A DNA stretch of 64,000 nucleotides from Nocardia rhizosphaerihabitans (GTDB lineage Bacteria; Actinomycetota; Actinomycetes; Mycobacteriales; Mycobacteriaceae), in NCBI RefSeq assembly GCF_014646295.1, contig NZ_BMNE01000003.1, forward strand, positions 615,965-679,964. The letters are read 5' to 3'. Every line of letters starts with the position of its first letter. Within the stretch, counting starts at the first letter, position 1. Positions 47,728 to 56,365 of the stretch are shown in pieces. A program made the translations under genes and the position numbers. The notes below the pieces were generated by a model. The model was not told the origin of the DNA, did no database searches, and saw only the letters and a list, made by a program, of their open reading frames with translations.

Positions 47728-48606
47728 ATGTCGGTCAAGCATCCCGTTGTCGCGATCACCGGTTCGTCCGGTGCGGGGACGACCAGTGTCACGCGCACGT
47801 TCGAGGAGATCTTCCGGCGGGAGGGGATCAGCGCTGTCGTGGTGGAAGGCGATTCGTTCCACCGGTACGACCGCTCGGAGATGAAGATCGCGATGGCCGA
47901 GGCCGAGCAGCAACGCAATACGACGTTCTCGCATTTCGGTGAGGACGCGAATCTGCTGCCGGAATTGGAGGCGCTGTTCCGGGATTACGGTGAGTCCGGG
48001 GTCGGGCAGGTGCGCAGATACCTGCACGACGACGAGGAGGCCAAACCCTACGGGCAGCCCGCGGGCACGTTCACGCCGTGGGAGGATCTCGCGCCCGGCA
48101 GCGATCTGCTGTTCTACGAGGGGTTGCACGGTGCGGCGGTGACCGACGCGGTCAATGTCGCCCGATACACCGATCTGCTGGTCGGTGTGGTGCCGATCAT
48201 CAACCTCGAGTGGATCCAGAAGGTGTACCGGGACAAGACCCATCGCGGCTATTCCAGCGAGGCGGTGATCGATACGATCCTGCGCCGGATGCCCGACTAC
48301 GTGAAATACATCTGTCCGCAGTTCTCGCGGACGTATGTGAATTTCCAGCGGGTGCCGACGGTGGACACCTCGAATCCGTTCATCGCGCGCAGCATTCCCA
48401 CGGCCGACGAGAGTTTCGTGGTGATCCGGTTCGCCGATCCGAAGGTGATCGACTTCCCGTATCTGCTGTCGATGCTGCACGATTCGTTCATGTCGCGGCC
48501 GAACTGCATCGTGGTGCCGGGCGGGAAGATGGAACTGGCGATGCAGTTGATCTTCACGCCGCTCATCCTGCGGTTGATGGACAAGCGGCCCAAGCGATTC
48601 GTGTGA
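47728..48606 (+). CDS. cbbP: Phosphoribulokinase, class I (bacterial)
   Basis: A 292-residue kinase. P-loop AITGSSGAGTTSVTRTFEEI (~10-29), catalytic region EGDSFHRYDRSEM (~40-52), GEDANLLPELE and LLFYEGLHGAAV (~127-138). It phosphorylates ribulose 5-phosphate to RuBP. The octameric bacterial type is usually activated by NADH. It starts 8 nt after cbbF with AGGAG upstream. Its stop touches the convergent next gene. Confidence 0.95.
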   Translation: MSVKHPVVAITGSSGAGTTSVTRTFEEIFRREGISAVVVEGDSFHRYDRSEMKIAMAEAEQQRNTTFSHFGEDANLLPELEALFRDYGESGVGQVRRYLHDDEEAKPYGQPAGTFTPWEDLAPGSDLLFYEGLHGAAVTDAVNVARYTDLLVGVVPIINLEWIQKVYRDKTHRGYSSEAVIDTILRRMPDYVKYICPQFSRTYVNFQRVPTVDTSNPFIARSIPTADESFVVIRFADPKVIDFPYLLSMLHDSFMSRPNCIVVPGGKMELAMQLIFTPLILRLMDKRPKRFV

Positions 48607-48960
48607 TCAGGCCGGATCCTCGTCGCGCTCGGCCTGCTGCCTGCGGGCTTCGCGACGCTGCTGTTCGGCGCGTTCGCGCAGCGAGCGCAGAAACGCTTCG
48701 TCGTCGTCGGGATTGGTCGCGACAGCGCGGCCGGGCCTGTCGTACTCGCTGAAACGGGTGGTGGAGGCGGGCCGGGACGGGGTGATCGGCCTGCCGGCGA
48801 ACAGCCACAGCAGGGCGCCGATCGTCGGGACGAGGACGACCACGAGTACCCAGCCCATCTTCGGCAGATGGCGGATCCCGTCGTCGGGACTGGTGACGAT
48901 GTCGACCAGGCAATACACCCACAGGGCGAGGGTCAGGAAGCCGAGGACGGCGTAAGGCAT
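48607..48960 (-). CDS. PLDc_N-type small membrane protein
   Basis: A 117-residue protein with two helices: MPYAVLGFLTLALWVYCLVD and MGWVLVVVLVPTIGALLWLF, ending AGRP. This is the phospholipase-D nuclease N-terminal (PLDc_N) membrane motif without any nuclease. The cytoplasmic tail is charged (FLRSLRERAEQQRREARRQQ). Common in actinobacteria, function unknown. Convergent with cbbP. Confidence 0.8.
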   Translation of the reverse strand: MPYAVLGFLTLALWVYCLVDIVTSPDDGIRHLPKMGWVLVVVLVPTIGALLWLFAGRPITPSRPASTTRFSEYDRPGRAVATNPDDDEAFLRSLRERAEQQRREARRQQAERDEDPA

Positions 48961-49107
48961 GCGCCGACTATCCCATGGCGCCCTGACCCGTCGCACCTCG
49001 GTTGGTGTGCGGCCACAGCGATGTCGTAGCGGGCGGAGAATCGGTCGGCGGTGGAGTCGCAGCCGAGTAGGCGCAGCAGTGGCAAACACCGCACACCGAC
49101 TTCGCTG

Positions 49108-50343
49108 TCAGTCCGGAAGCAGCGGAACCGACAGTCCCTCACCGCTGTTCAGCAGTGCCGCGCGGGTGACGGCGGCGGAACCGAATCGGCGGCGTAGATC
49201 GTCGAGCGTCGCGTCGAGGGTGTTGTCGGCGCGCGGTTCCAGCGGCAGGGTCAGCTGCATGGTGTCGGCGTCGTCGAGATTGGTCAGCGACAAGCCGATC
49301 AGGGTGATCCCGCGTTCGGTGATGAGCGGCTGGGCGGTGTCGAGCAGCAGCCGGGCGGCGTGCCGGATGGACGCGGTCGCGTCGGTCGCTTCCGCCAGGG
49401 TGCGCGAGCGGGTCGCGCGGGTGAAGTCGTCGAACCGCAGACGCAGGACGACGGTGCGGCACACGCGCTCGGCGGCGCGCAGGCGGCGGCCGAGGCGGTC
49501 GGTGAGGCCGTCGAGGTAGGCGGCGATCTCCGCTGGCTCGCGGTGGCGACGGCCGAGGGCGCGCTGGGCTCCGATCGAGCGCCTGCGTTTCCCGGTCTCC
49601 ACGCGCCGGGGATCGCGCGCCCAGGACAGGGCGAACAGATGCCGGGCCGCACCGGCTCCGAGGATGGCGCGCAGGTGCGGTTCGCCGAGTTCGGCCAGCT
49701 GCCCGACCCGGGTGATGCCGTTGGCGTGCAAGGTGGCGGCGGTGACCGCGCCGACACCCCATAATCGCTCGACCGGCAACGGGTGCAGGAACTCCAGTTC
49801 CCGGCCCGGTTCCACCAGGCGCAATCCGTCGGGTTTGGCGACCGCCGAGGCCACCTTGGCGAGGAACTTGTTGCGCGCGATACCCACCGAGATCGGCAGG
49901 CCGACCTTGCTGCTGACCTCCGCCCGCAAGGCTCGCGCGATCTCGATCGGCTCACCCCTGATCCGCCGTAAACCACCCACGTCGAGGAAAGCCTCGTCGA
50001 TCGAGATGCCCTCGACGACCGGGGTGGTGTCGTGGAACACCGCGAACACCGCCTTGCTCGCCTCGGCGTAGGCCGACATCCGCGGCGGCACGACCACCGC
50101 GTGCGGACACAACCGCAACGCCTGACCCGCGTTCATCGGAGTCCGGATCCCGAACGCCTTGGCCTCGTAACTCGCCGCCAGCACCACCCCGCCGCCCACG
50201 ATCACCGGCTTGCCGCGCAACCACGGTTGATCACGCTGCTCGACCGAGGCGTAGAAGGAATCCAGGTCGGCGTGCAGGATCGACGCCTCGGCGCGGGACT
50301 GGATGCGCGGGCGGCGCGGCGCAGCGGAATCGGACACGAACAT
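49108..50343 (-). CDS. dinB: DNA polymerase IV (Y family)
   Basis: A 411-residue translesion polymerase. Catalytic motifs are ILHADLDSFYASVEQRDQPW (~20-39) and EGISIDEAFLDVGG (~118-131, with the SIDE acidic pair). HhH and little-finger domains follow (LPVERLWGVGAVTAATLHAN). The C-terminal MQLTLPLEP is compatible with a beta-clamp-binding motif (QLTLPL). The start ATG lies inside an SOS-box palindrome, so LexA would block transcription or initiation. Confidence 0.92.
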   Translation of the reverse strand: MFVSDSAAPRRPRIQSRAEASILHADLDSFYASVEQRDQPWLRGKPVIVGGGVVLAASYEAKAFGIRTPMNAGQALRLCPHAVVVPPRMSAYAEASKAVFAVFHDTTPVVEGISIDEAFLDVGGLRRIRGEPIEIARALRAEVSSKVGLPISVGIARNKFLAKVASAVAKPDGLRLVEPGRELEFLHPLPVERLWGVGAVTAATLHANGITRVGQLAELGEPHLRAILGAGAARHLFALSWARDPRRVETGKRRRSIGAQRALGRRHREPAEIAAYLDGLTDRLGRRLRAAERVCRTVVLRLRFDDFTRATRSRTLAEATDATASIRHAARLLLDTAQPLITERGITLIGLSLTNLDDADTMQLTLPLEPRADNTLDATLDDLRRRFGSAAVTRAALLNSGEGLSVPLLPD

Positions 50344-50350
50344 ATGTTCG
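50337..50350. promoter_or_regulatory. SOS box (LexA site) at dinB start
   Basis: The perfect palindrome CGAACATATGTTCG matches the core of the actinobacterial SOS box CGAAC-N4-GTTCG. It lacks the outer T and A of the full consensus. The dinB ATG is within it, implying either leaderless transcription or a start slightly downstream. It is also ~100 bp upstream of the divergent BlaI-like gene. Confidence 0.7.
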
Positions 50351-50452
50351 CATCGGGGTACGACAGAAAGGGTTGCCGTGCGGTAGCGGCCGCACTCGGG
50401 TCGAGCCGGTACTGTGAGGCAGGTTTCGGCGGTGATGAGGAGTCGGTAGGCG

Positions 50453-50830
50453 GTGCGTGGTTTCGGGGATCTCGAAGCGGTGCTGATGGACCGTCTCTGG
50501 GATCGCGATGTGGATTCGACGACGGTGCGTGAGTTGTTCGACGAGCTCTCCGCCGAGCGCGACATCGCCTACACCACGGTCATGTCGACCATGGACAACC
50601 TGCACCGCAAGGGCTGGCTGGCCAGGCAGCGCGACGGCCGCGCCTACCGCTACTGGCCCACGATGACGCGCGAGGAACACAGCGCCCAGCTCATGCACGA
50701 GGCGCTGGGCATCGGCGGCCGGTCCGATCTCGTGCTCAGCCACTTCGTCGACCGGATCAGTGACGACGAATTCGCGGGCTTGCGGGCGGCGCTGCGACGG
50801 GTTGCCACGCGGCGCAGCGTGGAGAAGTAA
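50453..50830 (+). CDS. BlaI/MecI/CopY-family repressor
   Basis: A 125-residue winged-helix protein, GTG start: VRGFGDLEAVLMDRLWDRDV, then TVRELFDELSAERDIAYTTV and MSTMDNLHRKGWLARQRDGR, the standard BlaI fold, with a C-terminal dimerisation helix. BlaI repressors are usually inactivated by a membrane protease (BlaR1, M56), but none is seen here. It is followed 10 nt later by an HTH_42 gene on the same strand and is divergent from dinB. Confidence 0.85.
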   Translation: MRGFGDLEAVLMDRLWDRDVDSTTVRELFDELSAERDIAYTTVMSTMDNLHRKGWLARQRDGRAYRYWPTMTREEHSAQLMHEALGIGGRSDLVLSHFVDRISDDEFAGLRAALRRVATRRSVEK

Positions 50831-50840
50831 GGGAGTGGGC

Positions 50841-51953
50841 GTGCGCGAGGTCGGGTGGGATCAGGTTTTCGCGTGGCGGCTGGGCAGGCAGTTCGTCACC
50901 GAGCCGGCGGCGGAGGGAGCCGAGGCCGTCGCGCGCAGGCTCGCCGGTGTGCAGGCGCAGGTCGCCTCGGCGGCGGAGACCGCGGTCGCGCTGCGCAGCG
51001 GCGCGGGCCGGCAGGATGCGGTGGCCGACGCGCTCGCGGCGGGCACGCTGGTCAAGACGTGGGCGATGCGCGGCACCCTGCACGCGCTGGTGCCTGATCA
51101 GGCCGCGGCGGCGCTGTCGCTGATCGGGTCGGCGCGGACGTGGGAGAAACCGTCCTGGCAGAAGACCTTCGGGGCGACGCCGGATCAGGTGACGGCCTTG
51201 GTCGAAGCGGTGTCGAAGATTCTCGCCGATCAGGTCCTGACTCGCGACGAGCTCGTCGAGGCCGTGCTGGCCGAGCCCGGGTTCGCCCACCTCGGCGAGC
51301 AGTTGCGCTCCGGCTGGGGTGCGGTCCTCAAACCGCTGGCCTGGCAGGGCGCGCTGTGTCACGGCCCGGCGCGCGGCACCAAGATCACCTTCACCAGTCC
51401 GGCGCGCCTGATCCCCGGCTGGACCGGCGTTCCGGAACCGGACGCCGCCGCGCAGACACTGATCAACGCCTATCTCGGCGCCTACGGTCCGGCGACGCCG
51501 GAAGCGTTCGATGCGTGGCTCAGCCGCAACAGCCTGCGCAAGACCGTCGTGCGTGGATGGTTCACGGAGATGGGTGACGCGCTGACCCAGGTGAACGTCG
51601 AGGGCCGGACCGGCTGGCTCCCGGCCGAGTTCGTCGACGAGCTCGCCACCGCCACCCTCGACGGCACGATCCATCTGCTCGGCCCGTTCGACCAGTACAT
51701 CCTGGGCCCCGGTACCGCCGACACCGCGGTGCTGCCCGCCGAGCACCGCGCGAAGGTGAGCAGAACGGCAGGCTGGATCTCCCCGCTGGTGCTGGTGGAC
51801 GGCCGGGTGGCCGGGACGTGGGACCGGGTCGACGACGAGGTGGTCGTCTCGATGTTCGGTTCCGGCAGATTCCCGAAACGTGCGCTGTCCGCCGCGGCGG
51901 GTCGCGTCGCGGAAGCGCTCGGCGACACCGCGCTCACGGTGCGCGAAGGCTGA
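50841..51953 (+). CDS. AlkZ/YcaQ-like (HTH_42) DNA glycosylase candidate
   Basis: A 370-residue winged-helix (HTH_42) protein. The QxQ pair in RRLAGVQAQVASAAETAVAL (Q38 and Q40) corresponds to the catalytic QxQ of AlkZ and YcaQ, glycosylases that unhook interstrand DNA crosslinks. Further family features are KTWAMRGTLHALVPDQ (~70) and TWDRVDDEVVVSMF near the C-terminus. GTG 50841 follows GGGAG by 5 nt. It is likely co-transcribed with the BlaI-like repressor. Many HTH_42 proteins are simply annotated as DNA-binding; the glycosylase call is inference from the motif. Confidence 0.72.
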   Translation: MREVGWDQVFAWRLGRQFVTEPAAEGAEAVARRLAGVQAQVASAAETAVALRSGAGRQDAVADALAAGTLVKTWAMRGTLHALVPDQAAAALSLIGSARTWEKPSWQKTFGATPDQVTALVEAVSKILADQVLTRDELVEAVLAEPGFAHLGEQLRSGWGAVLKPLAWQGALCHGPARGTKITFTSPARLIPGWTGVPEPDAAAQTLINAYLGAYGPATPEAFDAWLSRNSLRKTVVRGWFTEMGDALTQVNVEGRTGWLPAEFVDELATATLDGTIHLLGPFDQYILGPGTADTAVLPAEHRAKVSRTAGWISPLVLVDGRVAGTWDRVDDEVVVSMFGSGRFPKRALSAAAGRVAEALGDTALTVREG

Positions 51954-51959
51954 CCTGTA

Positions 51960-51980
51960 CCGGGATTCCAGATATCCCGG
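51960..51980 (+). terminator. Hairpin after HTH_42 gene
   Basis: A perfect 7-bp stem CCGGGAT/ATCCCGG with a 7-nt loop, starting 7 nt after the stop. It could end the blaI-like/alkZ-like transcript, or be an operator for the gene starting at 52013. Confidence 0.5.
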
Positions 51981-52012
51981 ACACCGAACCAAGCGCTTGC
52001 TACGCTCGCGCG

Positions 52013-53092
52013 ATGATCCCCACGATCGTCTGGGGCACCGGCAATGTCGGCCGAGCGGCCATCCGTGCCGTGGCTGCCCATCCGGCGCTGGAACTCACGG
52101 GGGTGCTGGTGCACAACCCCGGCAAGGTCGGCCGTGACGCCGGTGCACTCGCCGGACTCGACTACCGATTAGGGGTGGCCGCGTCCGCCGACATCGACGC
52201 ACTGCTCGCCGCGGGTCCGCGCGCGGTCGTCTACGCGTCCTCCGGCGATATCCGCCCCGATGACGCGCTCGCCGACATCGTGCGCGCGATCCGCGCGGGA
52301 GCAGTCGTCGTCACCCCGGCTCTCTACGCGCTCTACGACCCGGCCGGCGCCCCCGTCGAGATCCGCGACCCCGTGCTGGAAGCCATTGCCGCCGGCGGCG
52401 GTTCGCTGTTCGTCTCCGGAGTCGATCCCGGCTGGGGCAACGATGTGTTGCCGCTGTTGATCAGCGGGCTCGGCACCACCGTGGAGGTGTTGCGCTGCCA
52501 GGAGATCTTCGACTACTCGACCTACGACCAACCCGACTCGGTGCGGTATCTGGTCGGCATGGGTCAGCCGATGGACTATCAGCCGCCGATGCTGCTGCCC
52601 TCGGTCCCGACGATGGTGTGGGGCGGGCAGATTCGGCTGATGGCCAGGGCACTCGGCGTCGAACTCGACGAGATCCGCGAGACCCTGGATCGGCGTGCAC
52701 TCGATGCGACCGTGCAGACGGTGCAGATGGGTGAGTTCGAGGCGGGCACGCAAGGGGCGGTGCGGTTCGAGGTGCAGGGCATCGTCGACGGTGAACCGCG
52801 CATCGTGATCGAGCATGTCACCCGTATCCATCCGAGTTGCGCGCCGGACTGGCCGACGCCTCCGGACGGTGACGGCGCGCACCGGGTGATCATCGAGGGC
52901 ACGCCACGCATCGAGGTCAGCGTCGAGGCCACCGACGAAGGCGGCAACCGGGCCGCGGGCGGAAACGCCACGGCGGTGGGCCGCTTGGTCAATGCCATCG
53001 ACTGGCTCGTCGACGCCGAGCCGGGACTCTACGACGCACTCGATGTGCCGCTGCGGGCCGCGGTCGGCAAACTCGGAAGGAAATCGCCATGA
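52013..53092 (+). CDS. NAD(P)-binding reductase of the dihydrodipicolinate-reductase-like family
   Basis: A 359-residue protein. Rossmann motif TIVWGTGNVGRAAIRAVAAH (~4-23), DIDALLAAGPRAVVYASSGD (~63-82) and a substrate domain with SGVDPGWGNDVLPLLISGL (~135-153). Related proteins are annotated as 2,4-diaminopentanoate-dehydrogenase-like or DHDPR-N reductases, mostly in lipophilic-compound catabolism of mycolate actinomycetes. Its stop overlaps the next gene (ATGA), so they act together. The substrate is unknown. Confidence 0.72.
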   Translation: MIPTIVWGTGNVGRAAIRAVAAHPALELTGVLVHNPGKVGRDAGALAGLDYRLGVAASADIDALLAAGPRAVVYASSGDIRPDDALADIVRAIRAGAVVVTPALYALYDPAGAPVEIRDPVLEAIAAGGGSLFVSGVDPGWGNDVLPLLISGLGTTVEVLRCQEIFDYSTYDQPDSVRYLVGMGQPMDYQPPMLLPSVPTMVWGGQIRLMARALGVELDEIRETLDRRALDATVQTVQMGEFEAGTQGAVRFEVQGIVDGEPRIVIEHVTRIHPSCAPDWPTPPDGDGAHRVIIEGTPRIEVSVEATDEGGNRAAGGNATAVGRLVNAIDWLVDAEPGLYDALDVPLRAAVGKLGRKSP

Positions 53093-53568
53093 TCATCGAC
53101 ATTCCCGAGGGCAAGGACCCGATCGGTTACGTCTGGGGCGAGATGGTGCCCGGTATCGGCGTGGCCGCCGCCGCGTTCTCGCTGTCGGTCTACGAGCACT
53201 CGACCCTGGGGCTGCGCGAGTTCGAGGCGGCCCGGCTGCGCATCGCCCAGATCAACGGGTGTCTGTTCTGTCAGGACTGGCGTACCGAACGCGACGGGCA
53301 GAAGGTCGAGCCGGAGTTCGCCGACGCCGTGACCAACTGGCGCACCACCGATCGGTTCGACGAGCGGGCCAGGCTCGCCGCCGAATACGCCGAACGCTAT
53401 GCCACCGATCATCACGGTCTGGACGACGAGTTCTGGGCCAGGATGTTCGAGCACTACACCCAGGCCGAGCTGGTCGAGCTGAGTATGAGCATCGGGTCCT
53501 GGCTCGCCTTCGGCCGCCTCAACCGGGTCCTCGGGCTGGATACCGTCTGCGTCCTGCCAGGTCACTGA
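53089..53568 (+). CDS. Carboxymuconolactone decarboxylase/AhpD-like protein
   Basis: A 159-residue helical protein with the redox motif NGCLFCQDWRTERDGQ (CxxC, ~54-57) and a preceding RLRIAQI helix, as in AhpD-like peroxidase partners. It could act as a thiol peroxidase or as a decarboxylase-fold enzyme. The ATG overlaps the reductase stop. Pairing with an NAD(P)-binding reductase suggests a small oxidative pathway. Confidence 0.82.
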   Translation: MIIDIPEGKDPIGYVWGEMVPGIGVAAAAFSLSVYEHSTLGLREFEAARLRIAQINGCLFCQDWRTERDGQKVEPEFADAVTNWRTTDRFDERARLAAEYAERYATDHHGLDDEFWARMFEHYTQAELVELSMSIGSWLAFGRLNRVLGLDTVCVLPGH

Positions 53569-53587
53569 CCGCGATAGGCTGCGGGCC

Positions 53588-54001
53588 GTGGTGGACTCTC
53601 CGGTACAGCAGCTGATCGATACGGTGGCCTGGGTACTGATCGAGGACGGGCGCATCCTGTGCGCCCGCCCCCGGGGCAAGGACGTGTTCTTCATCCCCGG
53701 CGGCAAACGGGAAGGCGCCGAAACCGACTTGCAGACCCTGGTCCGTGAGGTCGCCGAGGAACTGACCGTCGACCTGGCCGCCGACAGCGCGGTCCACGTG
53801 GGCACCTACGAGGCCGCGATCGCCGACGGCCATGCCACCGTCGTCCGGATGGCGTGCTACACCGCCGACTATCGCGGTGTGCTCACCGCGAGCAGCGAGA
53901 TCGATGCCTTGGCCTGGTTCGGCTATCACGACCGTGATCTGGTGCCGCCGGTCGACCAGCTTCTCTTCGACGATCTCGCCGCAGCGGGTTCCCTACGGTG
54001 A
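53588..54001 (+). CDS. Nudix hydrolase
   Basis: A 137-residue Nudix protein with box GGKREGAETDLQTLVREVAE followed by EL (~38-59), fitting GX5EX7REUXEEXGU except for the last Gly. Likely cleaves a nucleotide diphosphate derivative such as an oxidised nucleotide. GTG start 53588. It shares a GTGA overlap with the next gene. Confidence 0.85.
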   Translation: MVDSPVQQLIDTVAWVLIEDGRILCARPRGKDVFFIPGGKREGAETDLQTLVREVAEELTVDLAADSAVHVGTYEAAIADGHATVVRMACYTADYRGVLTASSEIDALAWFGYHDRDLVPPVDQLLFDDLAAAGSLR

Positions 54002-54498
54002 CCGGCAGAGGCGGCGGTATCGGGCGGACTATCGCGTACGGCCTGCTCGCCCTGCCGTTGGCTCTGGCTCCGGTCCGCACCCGACTGCGCGTTCCCCGCC
54101 GGCTGCTGCACGAACCCGTCTCCGCGCACGGGGTCTCGGCGGTGCGGTGCGTGTTCCACTCGGTGTTGTCGGCCGGGGTCGGGATTGTCGCCTGGTTCCT
54201 GATCATGCTCACCGCGCTAGGCCTGGTCCGTGGACTCGCCTATCCGCTGGTCGCCGCCGGCGACTACGAAACATCGTGGGGTGGCCCAACTTTGGCAGGC
54301 GCGTGGCTGGTGCACGCGGCGGTCGGCCTCGTGATTGCCCCCGTGTTTCTCGGTATCGTCACCCTGCTCGGCCGGCTTCAGCTCCGATCGACTCGCACCG
54401 TCCTGGGCCGAGCCGGGTCCTGGTGGGTGATTCCCGCCGCCGTCGTGCTCACCGTGGCGGGCGCCTTGTTCTTCGCCGCCTGGGTCCGGCAGATCTGA
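53998..54498 (+). CDS. Membrane protein, four helices, unknown
   Basis: A 166-residue protein, GTG start overlapping the Nudix stop. Helices: IGRTIAYGLLALPLALAPV, VLSAGVGIVAWFLIMLTALG, AGAWLVHAAVGLVIAPVFLG and WWVIPAAVVLTVAGALFFAA. No family recognised. Actinobacterial in style; may be a small envelope protein. Confidence 0.6.
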   Translation: MTGRGGGIGRTIAYGLLALPLALAPVRTRLRVPRRLLHEPVSAHGVSAVRCVFHSVLSAGVGIVAWFLIMLTALGLVRGLAYPLVAAGDYETSWGGPTLAGAWLVHAAVGLVIAPVFLGIVTLLGRLQLRSTRTVLGRAGSWWVIPAAVVLTVAGALFFAAWVRQI

Positions 54499-54545
54499 TC
54501 TCGCGCGGTCGGCGACAGTGTGTCCATGTCGCCCAGCACCAGTAA

Positions 54546-55918
54546 CTACGGATTCGGTGCCGGTTCCAGGCCGGGCTCTTGCTGATCGACCGGTTTCGGG
54601 CCCGGTGCCGTAGGGCGGATGCCGAGGCCGACGAGGCCGGCCAGGATGGCGACGGCGGCGGTGACGTACCAGGCCCGCTGGAAGGCGTCGAGAATGGCCG
54701 CGGGGGTAGTCGGTGCACCGAGTAGGGCGACGAGGATCGCCACGCCTACGGCGAGACCGAGCCGGCGGGCCATGCTCAGTACCGCGGTGCCGGTCGCGAA
54801 GCGGTGCGGCGGAAGGGTTCCCGCGCCGGCCGCGAACGCGGTGGGCAGGGTGAGGCCGACGCCGAGGCCGGTGAGCAGCATGCCGCCGAGCATGCCGGAC
54901 ATGTAGTCCGGCGCGAGTTCGGCGGCGCGCGCCCACCACCGAAGGCCAGCCCGCCCGCGGCGACGGCCACGAACGGCACGATCAGCGGTCCCGGCGCGAT
55001 CGCCGCGCCGGTCTGCAGCGCCGACCATCCCCACACGTTCTGCGCCCACAGCGTGATCGACAGCAGCATCCCCGCGAACGCGATCTGGAAGACGAGCGAA
55101 TTCGCGGTCGCCAGACTGAAATTCGGGGCACGCAACAGCGCTGGATCTACCACCGGACTGTGGTGGCGGGCCGAGGACCACGCGAACACCACGCCGAGCC
55201 CCACTGCGACCGCGAAGGCGGCCAGGACACCGGGCGACGTCCAGCCCCATTCGGGCCCCTGGACCACGGCCAGGATGGATGACCCGACCGCGCCGATCAG
55301 CGCCCCCGCGCCCAGCAGATCGGGCAGCGGACCGTGCTCGGCGGGTGGACGCGGCAGTGTGCGCACACCGATGACCAAGGCCACCAACCCGATCGGCACA
55401 TTCACCAGAAACACCCAGCGCCAGTCGAGCTCGACGAGCAGACCACCGATCACCGGTCCGAGCGCGGCGCCCAGACCGCCGAAGGCGACCCACAGCCGAA
55501 CCGCGCCAGCCCGCCGCTCCGGCGGCGTTGCGGCCAGGACCAAGGCCAGCGAGGACGGCGTCAGCAACGCGCACCCGACGGCTTGGACGACGCGGAAACC
55601 GACGAGCGACTCCACATTCCACGCGACCGAGCACAGCGCCGAGCCGAGCACGAAGACCGCGAGGCCGGCCAGGAAGATCGCCCGATTGCCGTTGCGGTCA
55701 CCGAGGCGACCGGCGGGAACCAGCAGGGCGGCGAACACGATCGCATACAGGTTGAGCACCCAGGACAATGCGGTGAGCCCCGCACCCAGGTCGGCGGCCA
55801 TGGCGGGCATGGCGACATTGACGATGAACAGATCCAGACTCGACAGCAGGACGCCGGTCGAGACGACCGCGAGCACCAGCCGGGGATCGGTGGCACGCGC
55901 GGCGGCAACGGAATTCAT
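54546..55918 (-). pseudogene. MFS transporter (DHA2 family), frameshifted
   Basis: The first ~325 residues read in frame from ATG 55918 (helix 1 LLSSLDLFIVNVAMPAMAAD; LVPAGRLGDRNGNRAIFLA; GPVIGGLLVELDWRWVFLV). Near 54940 the frame shifts: VAVAAGGLAFGG is followed in the other frame by LRWWARAAELAPDYMSGMLG and the last helices to APNP and the stop at 54546. About 25-35 residues expected between these parts are missing, so it is a deletion and not a simple one-base error. The pump is probably nonfunctional. Confidence 0.8.
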
Positions 55919-55933
55919 GCGGCAGGCTCCCGA

Positions 55934-56107
55934 TCAGCCGAGGACGCGGCGGGTTTGGCGGGCGGTGGCGAGCAGGACTCCGTAGCGGTCCCAGATGTCG
56001 GTGTCGTCGACGGACCAGCCGTCACCGGTGCTGACATTCGCGGCGCGCACCAGCACCGGCGCGGCGTCGAGCCCGGCGAGGTCGGTGTGCACCGTGGTTG
56101 CGGCAGG
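55934..56107 (-). pseudogene. Acyl-CoA thioesterase C-terminal relic
   Basis: The minus strand ends ANVSTGDGWSVDDTDIWDRY, GVLLATARQTRRVLG and stop, a close likeness to the hot-dog thioesterase (TesB-like) C-terminus with the ARQTRR motif. Similarity fades near 56107, where the next relic begins on the other strand. No N-terminal domain remains. Confidence 0.6.
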
Positions 56108-56220
56108 TCGCCACCGTCGAACCGGTGTGCTCGCACTGCGGGGAACGCGTCCACGGCCGGGATTTGACTCCGGTCGACGGTCCCGGTGCGGGCGAGTTCT
56201 CGCTGCTCCCGTCCCGCTGA
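56101..56220 (+). pseudogene. HxlR-type regulator C-terminal relic
   Basis: The plus strand encodes RQVATVEPVCSHCGERVHGR, DLTPVDGPGAG, ending FSLLPSR at the stop 56218-56220. The CxxCG.xxxxxDL.PV.GPG tail is typical of HxlR-family regulators in actinobacteria. The winged-helix part is missing. It converges on the thioesterase relic with a joint near 56100. 56221-56365 holds no gene. Confidence 0.5.
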
Positions 56221-56365
56221 CGGGCGGTCGTCCGGTTCGGCCTGCCCACGCATCGGGCGAGGACCGCGCGAGACGCGGCTGTGAAGTGTGCCAAGGTGTG
56301 CGCGGTTCGGCCGTGATTCCGCTAGCCTGCCGGGTGTCCGTTCCCCGAACGAAGGTGATCCAAAA

